DNA of 64,000 bases from Ostrinia nubilalis (GCF_963855985.1 NC_087095.1:17494001-17558000), one strand, 5' to 3'. Numbered from the stretch's first letter, positions 1 to 10,695 are shown. The notes: generated by a model from the letters alone, not told the origin. Numbers and translations: made by a program.

Positions 1-200
1 CGCTGGACACGCCGCAGGAGCAGCCGCGTGCCAGCCACGCCGCGCGCCACGCCGCTCTGCACCGAGCTGGCTGTCGCGCCGCTGCGGCCCGCCGCGCTTG
101 AGCCGCCACCGCCGCCCACGCGCGGGCACCTGCAGCTGGCGCCGCTAGGCGCGCTGCACTCCACGCACCTTTGCACGCTGACTAGGTACTTTCGGCTCTG
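1..200 (-). CDS. Putative partial exon at the left edge, product unrecognised
   Basis: A GC- and CpG-rich block ends at base 200 with a good minus-strand acceptor (TTTCTTGTGTCAG). From that acceptor only one minus frame stays open to the window edge: QSRKYLVSVQRCVECSAPSG, then a Cys/Arg, Gly/Ser-rich stretch. It is in phase with the five-codon candidate first exon at 2090-2104. A plus-strand frame is also open from base 1 to a TGA near 205, so the strand is not certain. No domain is recognised. It could be a start exon of a separate gene or an alternative start of the PTB gene. Confidence 0.35.
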
Positions 201-2089
201 CTGACACAAGAAATCATCATACAGTACATCTATACACCATCATACAGTACATCTAATGTCATCATCCTAAATGATTCATGGGATTAGTTAGGGTTCTTTT
301 CACATTTTCACTTTAAACCCAAACAGATTAGGCCATTCCACATAGCTTGTCATGTCATGCCACATGTCCTCCTCACACAGATATCAGGACATCTCACGCA
401 GAATGACAATGTCCACTGGTGTATGATCAACAAGTACATCATATACATTATTATTATTATTTTCAAACCATTCCCATAACCACAACATTATCAAAATATT
501 AAGATGAATAACACAACTACATAAATCATCACTGACAACAAAACAATGCAAGTGAAACATATTGATGCTTAACATTGTGTTTGGGTGAACACCAAGTTGC
601 TCCATACACAAATGCAACTTTATCAAAATAAACTTCTTGTTATTATCTTAGGTAACAGCACAATTGCAAATACTTCAATGAAGTTACCATCCTCAAAGCA
701 TTCACAAGAAATACCCAAGTACTTTAAATAACTTTTTGCTTAAGGCTGCTAGCGGCTTTTGGGAAGTTCTAAAGTCTAGCAGTAGACTGTAGCTAATTAA
801 TTATTAAAATCTGTTCACACTCAAGTTAATTGTATGCAATTTCATGCCAATGACAAGAATAAGCACAGTTAAACAATCAAGCCGCAGTGGCACTGCTAGT
901 CTCAGCCCAACCCTTGCAATAAAACATTAATTCAACTCACCAAATATCACAGCTGATTCCTTTTGTATTGCATTTTCACTCACCAAATATCACAGCTGAT
1001 GCCTTTTGTATTGCATTACCTTCTGTCCAACTCCAAATCACTTATGTGGAGTACCCTTGCTCAGTGTTAAGCTTCACTCTGGTATTGTGCTTGACTGATT
1101 TGCTCACCACAGGGCCAACCCGCTGACAGATAAGTCACCACATCTAAAACTCAAGTCAAATCTAAAAATATGCACACTCACCATGCTACAACCAGTAACC
1201 TTTTTATTAATCAGCTAATAAATAACCTCAAGATTAAAATCATTTTCACCATATGAGAATAACCAACAATAATGACTGGTACACAAGAATACCCTTTAAG
1301 TTAAATGTACCACATTCTATATCTTTTAAGTAATATCATAATTGGATAAATTTTGGTCACCCACACTAATTTTCAATTTTGGTGATACAACCCAAATCAC
1401 TACTGACAGCAGAAATTAATTGATAAGTTGGAAGAGTTCAATATTAACATTATCTTTACTCAAAATATAGCATCATGTAACATAATAATAATAATGTTTC
1501 CCAATAATTGAAGTATCAATCACTATAAGAGTACCAAAAATACACCACATGTTCAACGGCATAACTGGCTGCTTTACTTAATTTCAATTTACAAATTAAG
1601 CTAATTAATAGATTTTATCTCATCTTATAGTGCTCAACATCAAGAAAGAAACATCATGATACTAAAACTGGTTTACACAACACAGACCTTAGCTTCAATT
1701 TACTTGAATAAAACTAATTATTAATTCTTCTTCAAAATAATGCCAAGAGGTTACTCGGGCATGATCACCAAACTTAATTAATTTATGTGACCATATTCTA
1801 TCTATTCTTTGTAGATTTTAAATCTCAACAGGTTATTCTTCGCAGAATGTAAACATGAACAAATTAACACCGTTCAATTTAATTTGATTTACTAAAATAG
1901 TTTATTAGGCATTGCAATTAAAGTGAGCACATACCATAGCTTTCACACACATTCCTGGCATTATCAGTAAAGACTGACAATACCTATAACATTTGATGCA
2001 TCATTCACTTCCATGCATTATTTTGCTCAAAAAGGAAACGTGTTAATATTGTTGCTGTTAGAATAATCGATAATATTAATGAATCGTAC
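201..2089. other. AT-rich intron or spacer
   Basis: No coding signal was found. Short repeats include a 43-bp tandem duplication (936-974 and 979-1017) and a short direct repeat of a CATACAGTACATCTA motif near 218-260. If the candidate exons at 1-200 and 2090-2104 are real, this is their intron. Confidence 0.5.
936..1017. repeat. Tandem duplication, 43-bp period
   Basis: The segment starting CTCACCAAATATCACAGCTG occurs at 936 and again at 979. The two copies differ at one visible base over 39 bp. Confidence 0.85.
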
Positions 2090-2104
2090 CTGCTCTGGGG
2101 CCAT
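2090..2104 (-). CDS. Candidate first coding exon (MAPEQ) of a minus-strand transcript
   Basis: The minus strand reads ACG-ATG-GCC-CCA-GAG-CAG and then the donor GTACGA. The start has A at -3 and G at +4, a strong initiation context. The exon ends at phase 0 and joins in frame to the putative exon at 1-200. It lies about 400 bp downstream, on the minus strand, of a promoter-like GC-rich segment. The donor is only fair and several upstream ATGs exist, so this is a suggestion. Confidence 0.3.
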
Positions 2105-2399
2105 CGTTAGTCAAATTGTTCACCACTTACGTGACCACAAGCCAAGTTACAGAGGGAGTATCTTCATAATTTTCGTCCATCATTTCTCGTACTTAAATAC
2201 TTTTCTGCATCTCACACCTTTGTCAGCGTGGTTTCCTTGACATTCTCTCTTCATCATATTCAATTATAACCATAGAATCGTGGGCGTTTTGTGATAACAT
2301 TCGTGACAAATAACACGAAACATTGGTCACCTGGAACACTTTGAAATCACGTTACTATCATAGGTTTCAGATCTCACTTCTGAACTATTAGAGGCCGGT

Positions 2400-2600
2400 C
2401 GATCTATTCTCATAAATAAAACACTGGATACTTAACTTTCACAGTATATTGCCTTATTTTAGATACAATTCATCACTTAGCACAAAAGCGCGCGGAGTCG
2501 TCTCCGCGCGTCCCTCTATTCTGACGTTTGGTTCTCGTGTGACATTGACAATACGTCAATGTCACTATGACAGCAGCTCATTGGCTATAACGATACCGCT
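2400..2600 (-). promoter_or_regulatory. Promoter-like segment with two tight inverted repeats
   Basis: This GC-rich patch in AT-rich DNA contains a 9-bp inverted repeat around 2484-2505 (CGCGCGGAG / CTCCGCGCG, 4-bp loop). It also has a perfect 11-bp inverted repeat at 2539-2565 (GTGACATTGAC, loop AATAC, GTCAATGTCAC) and an ATTGG box near 2580, which is CCAAT on the minus strand. That arrangement would suit a minus-strand start serving the candidate exon at 2090-2104. No TATA box is clear. Confidence 0.35.
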
Positions 2601-3240
2601 ATTTTAACGTTTTAGATTTTTCATAATTAACAGTATAAAACAAATTCAATTTGTAAATTACACCTTTTTCTACATCCATAGAGCACAAAATTATGTTTAA
2701 GTAGACATATCAATAAAAATACACGAATTTTTTTGCCCAATGCGCATGACTTCACAAAAAGTCCCATCTGGTGCGACTGCGGGGAGTGTCACGCGCCGCG
2801 ACCGATGCATTCGCCGCGGCCAATAAAGCGGCGCGTCACTCCACTCGGCCCATTACCGGATCACGCTGTTGATCGATTGGGCATTTTGTCACCGGATCAT
2901 CGCTAGCCACGTAGCTTTTTTGGGATACGCAACCAGATAAGTGACATATAAAATATCTTTTCTGCGGTTTTACATTTTTACACACTGCTAGTCACAAACT
3001 AAGCAAAACTTGTAGTATGGGTACCATACAACGGATATAAACATACTTACCTGTACTCGTATGTATACTCTTTTTGGAAATAGGTATGGAAACGTTTGTT
3101 CCAATTGACCTACGTGATAACTACCTATTGAATTATGTTTCTAAACTTCACTTCCAACTTTTATGTGCAATGAAGCTAAATCAAGAGGTCGAGAATAGGT
3201 TGTTAAATGCAACTAATGCAATAGCACGATGCTCAAAGCT
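2601..3240. other. Spacer with a GC-rich patch
   Basis: Mostly AT-rich. A GC-rich patch at 2765-2860 carries an 8-bp CGCGCCGC / GCGGCGCG inverted pair. No exon pattern was found. Confidence 0.3.
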
Positions 3241-4322
3241 TTAGTTATTGAAAACAATAAAGGGAACCCCTTTTCTCACATAAATACCTAAGGTAAACGG
3301 CTACTAGTTCGTGATAGTACGTAAGTTCGTAAGTTTTTTTTCTAGCTCAAATAATAAGCAAATGGAATATTATTTATAAAAATTCTTCATTACTACAAAA
3401 ACTCTATTATTTAAGCTATCTAAAAAACCAAGTACCAACATTGTGGCGCCAAAAATGAGAGCAATACGAAGCTTCAAACTCTCAGAGAGCCAAAAACATC
3501 CGTGCGGCTTGCAAAGGTTGCTCCCACCGTAAGGTTAGCGCTCCAACTTCTTAAGCTTATAAAAAGGCGAAGGAACGTCCATTTAAATAAAACTTGTAAT
3601 AGTGGTTTCGTGTGTTCCTTGACAATTGATTTGGCTTAGAAAAAAGTTATATGAAAACGTAGAATTCCTTTAAAATTGCGAATAATTGACTCACGAAATA
3701 GCGTACATATTATTTTTCGGGTGTCCCCTATTTCGTGACACTACCGATTCAAGGATATTATGGATTACATTTTGATGCTTGGTTTTTAAATAATTATTTA
3801 TGATAATTTAAATGTAAGTTATGAAACAAATAATGCATTTATTTAAGTTTCTCATGACCTAAATTCGGTATATGTTTTGTTCACTAGAATTTATATGACA
3901 CGAGTTTGAAGTTCACATAAATGACCAATTTTAAGATAAATTAGCATAAGTAGTACCAGCATAATTTTGGTTTTATTTCGATTTATTTTATTTGTCCTTG
4001 TTTATTTGTATTGTATATGGGATAGACAATAGTTAATTGACACATTTTGACAATAATCCATGAATTTGACTTGGGGAATTTGGAATAATAAGTATCACGA
4101 AACAAGGAACCGTATTATTGTTACTTTTTTCCAAGTTCGTGATATATAAATGTATGGTGGTAGGTACTTTTATGACACATACCATCAAAGAAATCGACAT
4201 ATTTTTTAGTTTTTAATACTTACCTACCTAAGAAATTAATTAATTACTTACTTTTTATTATGAGTCATTGGCGTATCTGGGGTTATTTACAGGGGGGGCT
4301 ACCCTCACTTGAAACAGCTCCA

Positions 4323-4377
4323 GGGGTGGGATTATGGGGGATGAGTCCCCCCCCCCTTCTCCCCATAATCCCACCCC
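4323..4377. repeat. Perfect 17-bp GC-rich hairpin
   Basis: Bases 4323-4339 (GGGGTGGGATTATGGGG) are the exact reverse complement of 4361-4377. The 21-base loop includes a run of ten C. Several G runs nearby could form quadruplex-like structure. Confidence 0.9.
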
Positions 4378-4397
4378 CGGCATCTAATGGCTTGTGT

Positions 4398-4518
4398 AAA
4401 TATTTTCACATACTTATCGTTATAAAATTAAATAACAAATCAAAATTTTATGGGTACAAAGGGGGGGGGGGGTAAGTATTTTCACATATTGTTATAATAA
4501 ACAAATCAAAATATTATA
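4398..4518 (+). repeat. Imperfect direct repeat flanking a G run
   Basis: A unit beginning TATTTTCACATA and ending ACAAATCAAAATWTTA occurs near 4398-4450 and again near 4476-4518. The copies are separated by a run of ten or more G. Confidence 0.6.
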
Positions 4519-5541
4519 CGTAGATACGTACCTAGCTAGACTCACATTATTTCTTATGAATATTTCATTACACACACACACATTATTTCTTAGTAGTTAA
4601 TATCGTCAATTTCACATAATTATTTTATTCTAAATTTATATTATCGTTTTTAAATTTATTAAACCCTTAATCATTATTAAAATATCCTAGCTGGATGCAT
4701 AAAACCTTGTCCCGAAATAGGGGACATGAGTTCACGAACTTAGAAACAGAGCAAAATTTTGTCACGAAACAGGATCCAAACAAGAGGTCCGCAGAACAAT
4801 TAATATAAAAAAAAGTTCAAACTATATAACTATAAATTATGTATTAACTTACTGTCAAAAGACCAAAGTTTAGCATACAAAAGCTTTCATACTGATATCA
4901 TGCTTGGTTATTTTTAAATAAAATGTTAAAGTCGTAAGAGCCTTAATATACCGAAGTAGGGGGCACTTACCTTACCTACTCGTACTTTCTTTTTTTCCTA
5001 TTGTTTTATTCTACCGTTAAACTTAATAATCATGTTTTTAGAATCAAAACATTAAACAAATACAATGTCTCTGATGAAATAGTAGACATTTCTAAAATAG
5101 CGTTCAACTAACTTTGTAGTTTTTCTTCCAGGCTGTTTAAAACATATCACAAATCATGTTTATTAGACGGAACTTACGAAGAAAAAGATGTCTTTCTTTT
5201 ATAATCACCATTAGCAGGGCTTTGGTTTCTTTTATTACTTCCTTGTGTTTGTTTGTATTCTGTCACCGAGACTGAGCGTTAAATCAATCAGCACTCAGAT
5301 TACGAACATGAAAGAACATGGAAATAACTTAAAACACGAGTTGGATTGAGTTATATTGATCAGGGTGTGTTTGTGCTCTGGTAGAGCAAAAAAGTTATGA
5401 GAAATTAACATGTTTCTAAGAGATACATTCAAGTCTTTTCTTATTATTAGTCTCTTTCTCTTTATTGTCTTGTAGCCCTTCAAGTATCAGCGAATCGAGA
5501 CATAACAAAAATCAACTGTTACCGCGCCCTAATGCGATCAT

Positions 5542-5630
5542 TTAAGGTTCAGCGAACCCTTAAGTCTGATCGCCATCGCTGCACGCCGGCTGATCGCGTG
5601 TGATCGCGTTGGTTTGACTGAACCTTAAGG
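5542..5630. mobile_element. Small foldback element beside an RTE fragment
   Basis: A TTTAAGGTTCAGCGAACC start is mirrored by a GGTTTGACTGAACCTTAAGG end, giving about 90 bp with terminal inverted repeats. It sits directly 5' of the RTE coding remnant that starts at 5631. Copies of the RTE elsewhere lack it, so it probably inserted into the element or at its truncation point. Confidence 0.55.
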
Positions 5631-5940
5631 GAGATCCGTAAACGAACTAAAGTCGCTGACATAGCCCGACGGATCAGCAAGTTGAAGTGGCAGTGGGCAG
5701 GGCACATAGTACGCAGAACTGACGGCCGATGGGGCAGCAAGGTTCTGGAATGGAGGCCACGTACCGGAAAACGCAGCGTGGGACGTCCACCCACAAGGTG
5801 GACCGACGACCTGATAAAGGTAGCGGGAAGGCGCTGGATGCAGGCCGCTACCAACCGTGCGATGTGGAAGTCATTGGGGGAGGCCTATGTTCAGCAGTGG
5901 ACGTCCTGTGGCTGAAATGATGACAAGGGTTCCACGAGCT
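5631..5940 (+). pseudogene. RTE-type retrotransposon fragment, C-terminal end of the reverse transcriptase ORF
   Basis: One frame reads EIRKRTKVADIARRISKLKW, then a GRPPTRWTDDL motif, and ends EAYVQQWTSCG before TGA at about 5915. It closely matches the last 95 or so residues of the longer copy at 43594-45585. The tail after the stop is AAATGATGAC, the ATG-repeat type seen in some copies here. It is 5'-truncated and without function. Confidence 0.85.
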
Positions 5941-7190
5941 AGAGAAAGCTCTCCAGGTATCATTGTCACCGATTGACATCTAGTTTATTTCTTCCCGCTT
6001 CATCTAAACTATCCCAGGAAGACCAATGACTGGAAGACTAATGCGTGATGCTTAGCACTAATCAGCATTATCAGCAGACATTCGTCTTGGCTATCGGTCC
6101 ATCGCACACGCTAATTGGACCGCGGCTGTAATGACACAGGCGAATTAACTGATTGGCCGCGTTGATTGATTTGTGACTATGGGATAGTACTGCAGTTAAA
6201 GTTATTATTTATTTAAATTCAGAACCTTACAATTTATTTGTCTTTTGATATCGGCAAAAATATAAGTGACATGACATACTCGTCGATTAATTGTGTACGA
6301 TTAGATCGAATGATTCAAAACTGTCTGCTTGTTCGGATTACTTTCATTCAATAAATCTAAGGCTCATTTGAATGAAAATTCTGTTATCTTAAGTAATTTA
6401 ACTACATAGCGTCAAGTGTTAATAATACATTTTCACCACTAAAATTATAAATATGTATTGCAATAGGCACCAATTTCATAGCATGGTATTCAAGACTCTT
6501 GATCTAAGCAATATCGGAGGATCTTCAATATACCTAACTTGGAATGCCTTTGCGCGAGGAGATCCAGCTTCCCTCGGAGCAATATTGAAAATATGCTGAA
6601 GATATCTTCGAGCACATAGACATGACATCTATTAGAGGAGAACCATACCTATATCACGATGTTTGCATTTAATGCACTTTATAAGAATTTTCACTCATCA
6701 CGTTATAATAAATGATATTGTATTTTTAAAGCATCGCATGTTTCGAGTGCAACCTTTACTTCGCAATAGAATGTTTCTTTATTCAAATAGAGCTCCTTAT
6801 TAATTGCTTGATTTAAATAATAATTGACAATAAAACTGGCGCCGCAGACGCTGAGCCTCCAATATATCATTCAACGTCAAACTGAATAGACGCAAAGGAC
6901 TATTATTTATTCTAATTGACAACGTATCATTTGTTTGAATTCATTGGAGTACCACATACTGGTAATAGAGACCTATACGTTATAATATTCTTGAGTAAAC
7001 TTCAATAATATGTAGTTAATACCTATCTAATAATTACTGTTAATATTTACTGTTCAAACATTGTCTTCAAATTATTAAGGTTATGATTGCCTGAAGTGAC
7101 CGCTCCAACCTGAATCGCACAACTTGAGTATCTTAATATAGAGATGTATAGGACATAATAAAAGTAGTTTGTTCTACTACTACTCAGTAG
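5941..7190. other. AT-rich spacer
   Basis: No gene or clear repeat was seen. A short CTGGCGCCGCAGACGC patch is at about 6837. Confidence 0.4.
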
Positions 7191-7194
7191 AATA

Positions 7195-7375
7195 GAAGGA
7201 CCAACTTCACTCTTCCCGTGGATGTGCAGGATTACTCCCACCTCTCGTTCCCACTGCTGCAACTCCTGTGTAGTATCTGACCGTCATTAAAAACCCAACC
7301 AGTGAAGGTCAAGTTTCTCCCGGGGGAAAGTTAAACTGTCATTGGGCCCGCAACGAAATTAATCAGAAGAACATA
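7195..7375 (-). repeat. Dispersed repeat family A, minus copy
   Basis: Read on the minus strand it contains CTTCTGATTAATTTCGTTGC, a CCCCCGGGA block, GGTTGGGTTTTTAATG and GTGGGAACGAGAGGT. The same blocks in the same order occur at 13797-13975 and partly at 26290-26420 and 33668-33705. The size suggests a SINE or a short DNA element. No ends were defined. Confidence 0.6.
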
Positions 7376-7478
7376 GAAAGAGTTCAAAGTTAAGGTTCCC
7401 GTGAATGTAGTGCACAAATTAGTAATAGGTATTCCTGATAACCCCTCCAATTAGACTAAATTATGTTATTTGCATTAC

Positions 7479-7600
7479 GAGTAGAAGTGGGTTCACCACA
7501 ATACTCCATCGGACGACGGGGATCGAACTAGCGTCCTTCGAATCTCGAATCGGTTGTCCGACGCCGACGCCGCCATGTTTTGGGCTACCGTCGCCAGACC
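7479..7600 (-). repeat. tRNA-derived SINE head
   Basis: On the minus strand a B-box-like AGTTCGATCCCC follows an A-box-like TAGCCCAAAACATGG by roughly 50 bases, as in tRNA-derived SINEs. It abuts the GAT microsatellite. Confidence 0.55.
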
Positions 7601-7619
7601 TGATGACGATGATGATGAC

Positions 7620-7674
<55 letters not shown>

Positions 7675-7689
7675 TTAGTGATGATGATA

Positions 7690-7728
<39 letters not shown>
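7601..7728 (+). repeat. Long (GAT)n microsatellite
   Basis: About 128 bases of almost pure GAT, with a few GAC and one GTTAGT interruption. It lies in the intron that begins at the donor of the PTB exon 7749-7895, about 20 bases away. It creates false poly-Asp, poly-Met and poly-Ile/Ser frames. Confidence 0.97.
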
Positions 7729-7748
7729 GCTGTCGGGCCTGCACTGAC

Positions 7749-7895
7749 CTGGTCGGGCGTGTCGGTCTCGAAGGCGTGGCAGTACTGCGCGGCGGGCTCG
7801 CGCCGCGGCTCGCGCGCCACGAAGGCGAACAGCGCGCGCGCCGCCTCACACGTCGCGTACGAGATGCGCCGCAGCGCGTGGGACATGCGCACGCT
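7749..7895 (-). CDS. PTB-domain adaptor, internal exon c (second half of the PTB core)
   Basis: The minus strand shows an acceptor (CGTTTTGCAG), 147 open bases (49 codons) and a donor (CAG then GTCAGT). The product begins SVRMSHALRRISYATCE, continues ALFAFVAREP, and ends QYCHAFETDTPDQ. The order H-x-L-x-R-I-S, then F-A-F-V-A-R, then C-H-x-F is the diagnostic PTB core: strand 5, strand 6 and the Cys-His strand 7. The exon has high GC and CpG content, and both ends are phase 0. With exons a and b it gives 101 contiguous residues, so only the C-terminal PTB helix is missing. That helix should be in the next exon at lower coordinates, which I could not find. The following intron runs into a GAT microsatellite within about 20 bases. 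The family resemblance to SH2D5 is from memory; the PTB fold call is firm. Confidence 0.88.
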
Positions 7896-8814
7896 CTGCA
7901 AAACGACACCTGATACACATTCGTGACATTGCTTTAGACAACAACAGCCCCCCTAGACAAAACGCACTTTTTGATCGAATCGAAAATCGAATCCGTCAAA
8001 ACTCCATACCAAAAGGAGGCTTTTCGACCACTTTTCGACTGGTTTGCGATTAAAATTTGCACTTTGTCTAGACCCACAGGGGTAAAATAGTAAGCCTGCC
8101 CGCAAAAAGCGTTTCGCTAAATCTGTTCTAATGTGAATGGTAAGGGACTGAGTCCGCTGTGTGCTAATTTCTGCTCCGAACAATATGTGATTTTTTGAGG
8201 CAATACCTACTCATCTTTTTGGCAATATATCAAACTAATATCGATTTAGACAAGTCTTTTCGTCGCTAATTTTCACGGATCCTTTTGTATCCTGTAGGGT
8301 TAATTTTCTTTCACAATCAGGTGTTTTTCGAAAGTGCAGTTTACTGAAGAAAAATATAATATGTTTTTGAATAATCTCGATAGAAGCTCGCTTCACAGCG
8401 ATCGCTTGCGCTTCAATTTTACTAAAGTTCATCCAAACACCGATGGAAATATAACATAACTGAAGTCATAAATATTTTTACAGTAAATTTAGTGCGAGAG
8501 CTCCTGAAAAGCTAGGTATAATTCCAGCGGCAAAAGCTTAAAACTAGAGCTTTCGAGCTGAAATGTTTTTGAACTTCAGGACATTACTGATATTTACGAT
8601 GCTTGTTCTTGAGCCCCAGGGCCAGTGTTCTAAACATAGATTAAACGAGGCGAGGAAATGAAATGACAGCAAAATTAAATTTTTATGTAGTTCTTAGCTC
8701 TTGTTCATAATTTATAGCCATTATATGAGTATTTTACTTTTCTTTTCAATCAATACATTTATGACAACAGTTAAACTGTTTCGTTTTAATGGGTTGAATA
8801 TTATTCGTACACAC
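7896..8814 (-). other. 919-bp intron between PTB exons b and c
   Basis: Bounded by GTGTGT on the minus strand (donor side at 8814) and TTTTGCAG (acceptor side at 7896). Contents are AT-rich with no recognised element. Confidence 0.8.
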
Positions 8815-8889
8815 CTGGTCGTCGGGGTCGCATACTTTGACCCCAGAGAGCGCTACCACCACCAACACGGGGACCGCACGCCCGCTCTC
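8815..8889 (-). CDS. PTB-domain adaptor, internal exon b (central beta strands)
   Basis: The minus strand shows an acceptor (TTTGTTGCAG), 75 open bases and a donor (CAG then GTGTGT). The 25 residues run ESGRAVPVLVVVALSGVKVC and then DPDDQ. This is the pattern of PTB strands 2 to 4: a hydrophobic strand, a turn, then G-V/I-K-V and an acidic turn. It is phase 0 on both sides, so it splices in frame between the exons at 43118-43198 and 7749-7895. It is too short to appear in an open-frame search and was found from the gap left in the PTB fold between the flanking exons. The acceptor has a retrotransposon tail only 26 bp upstream of it (8916-8994). Confidence 0.85.
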
Positions 8890-8915
8890 CTGCAACAAAC
8901 AAAAACATATTATGA

Positions 8916-8994
8916 AATGTGGAAATACATGGGGGAGGCCTTTGTCCAGCAGTGGACGTCTTTCGGCTGAAACGAACGAACGAACGAACTTAAA
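8916..8994 (+). mobile_element. Ultra-short RTE 3' insertion with target-site duplication
   Basis: The frame reads WKYMGEAFVQQWTSFG, then TGA and a (GAAC)4 tail, the end of the RTE ORF. Exact 9-bp ATATTATGA flanks at 8907-8915 and 8995-9003 mark a target-site duplication. Only 79 bp of the element were copied. Confidence 0.85.
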
Positions 8995-9003
8995 ATATTA
9001 TGA

Positions 9004-9982
9004 TACAACGTTCAAAAAACCAAAAGGCAAATCCAGGAGAATGTGATTACACTTTTATAGCCCTTTATTAGATTATTAGATATACTTAAAAGAATTTACT
9101 AACTTCATATTTCAATCATCAAAAACAGACGCATACTGTATGAACTTAAAACCGGGCATTAAGAGGCATTCCGAGTGGAAATGTGTTGAAAAACTTTTTT
9201 GTACCGCGATACGTGAGGCATTTGCTTAACAGTCGGTAGCAGCAATAAATTTGTTTCAAGCAAAACCAGCCACTGAACTGGAATCTATTAAAGATTTAAG
9301 GGTGGCGACGCATTTGAGTTAGTTAGGTCACAAACATTCGCATCTGACTATACAAGATATAATCATTTCGGACTCGGAATGGTTGACTTAATTAAATTTA
9401 ACCAACATTGGATTATTTCAAATATATTTTTAACACTGGGATTTTAATACTATTCAATATACTCGTGGCCGTAGGCACAAAGGTTCACGATTTATCCATA
9501 ATCCGCTTTAGCCATTTTCGTTCTTGCTGTTTCAAACTAAACCACGCTACGCAGAGTATATTAAGCCTTTGGTACATAGTGAAACATTATTCGTCGTTTT
9601 CTCTCTGGTCTGTAATCCCCTCCATGGCAGGCGCGCTGTTTACACGGAGCATCAGTACCAGCGGAGACAAAAAGATACGCCGCGAGCGAAGCTCCATCGT
9701 ACTCGCTGGCTATGGCTGCCGCTCCACGCAGGGTATTAAGTACATACAAAGCTAGATGTAAATGCCCTAGCATAATCGATATTTTGATATCACACATGAG
9801 ATTCCTTTCACAGTATTCCAAAATATAAGTACTAAAAATTGATTTTCAGTTGCCGAAAGGAGAACGTTTTACTACCTAATATACATTTTAATTATACTCT
9901 TCAAAATCATAACATTATTTTAGGATTACACAGTTAAAATTACAATAAACAACAATTGATTAAAAGTCCTTAATCGGACATT
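9004..9982. other. Intron with one GC-richer patch
   Basis: At 9600-9735 three overlapping frames on both strands stay open in a CpG-richer patch, but none has good splice sites or a recognised motif. The rest is AT-rich. Confidence 0.35.
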
Positions 9983-9990
9983 TTATTATG

Positions 9991-10506
9991 CTTTTTAATG
10001 GAAGTCTTTTTCTTATTCTATTCTGTTCCTTGGTGCGAAGTACCCTCGAGTATTGTTCTCAGGTCTGGAACCCTCGTTATAAGGTCCACTCTGACAGACT
10101 GGAATCCGTTCAACGTAGGTTTATGAGGTTCTTGCAGTACAAGTGTGGGATTCGTGATTCTGACTATGAGACCAGATGTCGTAGATTCCATATTTTACCC
10201 CTTAAACACAGAAGAGCAATTGCGGATATCATATTTTTAGTAAAAATCGCACAGAATTATATTGATTCTCCAGAACTGCTCTCGAAAATCTGTCTCAAAG
10301 TTCCAAATAGAACTGTTAGGCTCCCTATTTATTTAAATATCCCCCGCTGCAGTACCAACTACAGACAGAATTCATTCTTTTTGCGATCGGCATGTGAAGT
10401 GAACAAATTGGTTACCATTCCTGAACTCGATTTGTTTAACTCGAAACCAAATCTCTTTAGGGACACATTGGCTAAATCTTGGTTCGACGGTTCATCAGCT
10501 GTTTAA
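9991..10506 (+). pseudogene. LINE reverse transcriptase, C-terminal fragment
   Basis: About 170 codons of the post-RT C-terminal region; the catalytic motifs are absent. The Y-x-x-x-V-W-x-P-x-Y signature near the start (EYCSQVWNPRY) places it just after the thumb. Its original role was target-primed reverse transcription of its own RNA; this copy cannot act. Confidence 0.8.
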
Positions 10507-10687
10507 TGTAGGTATAGATCTTAATTTAAAAATAACTCTCTCATGTAAGCGAATTGGCTTTTGTTGTATAATTGTATTGCTACACATATGCGAAAACATG
10601 TAAATGGTGTATAGTTTCTTAAGCAGTGGTTAATCTATTATTGTTTCACTGTATGTTTTCCAAACAAAATAAAATAAATAAATAAAA
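9991..10687 (+). mobile_element. 5'-truncated Jockey/CR1-like LINE end with target-site duplication
   Basis: The first 516 bases continue an open frame to TAA at 10506. It includes LVRSTLEYCSQVWNPRYKVH, LESVQRRFMRFL, and RCRRFHILPLKHRR, the region after the reverse transcriptase fingers in Jockey/CR1/I-type LINEs. It ends in an AATAAA-type A-rich tail. Flanks TTATTATG at 9983-9990 and 10688-10695 are an 8-bp duplication, so the apparent ATG at 9988 comes from the target and is not the element's start. The insertion is truncated and non-autonomous but has no frameshift. Confidence 0.85.
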
Positions 10688-10695
10688 TTATTATG

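Larger units (their letters stand above)
3300..4980. repeat. Region with recurrent TCACGAAAYA / TTCGTGA motifs, possibly a decayed DNA element
   Basis: The motif TCACGAAA(T/C)A, its reverse complement or the near form CCGAAATAGGGGAC recurs near 3307, 3695, 3730, 4096, 4134, 4710, 4731, 4761 and 4950, often beside a GGGGAC or AGG tract. Such clusters of short subterminal repeats occur in non-autonomous DNA transposons. I could not define ends or a target duplication. Confidence 0.3.

Noticed and set aside
7461..7926. Long open frames over the GAT repeat (poly-Asp, poly-Met, poly-Ile, poly-Ser)
   Set aside because: They are made by the trinucleotide repeat. Only the minus-strand part 7749-7895 is a real exon, and it ends at a splice donor before the repeat.
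9408..9821. Three overlapping frames on both strands
   Set aside because: They come from one CpG-richer patch with few stops. There are no good splice sites and no known motif.
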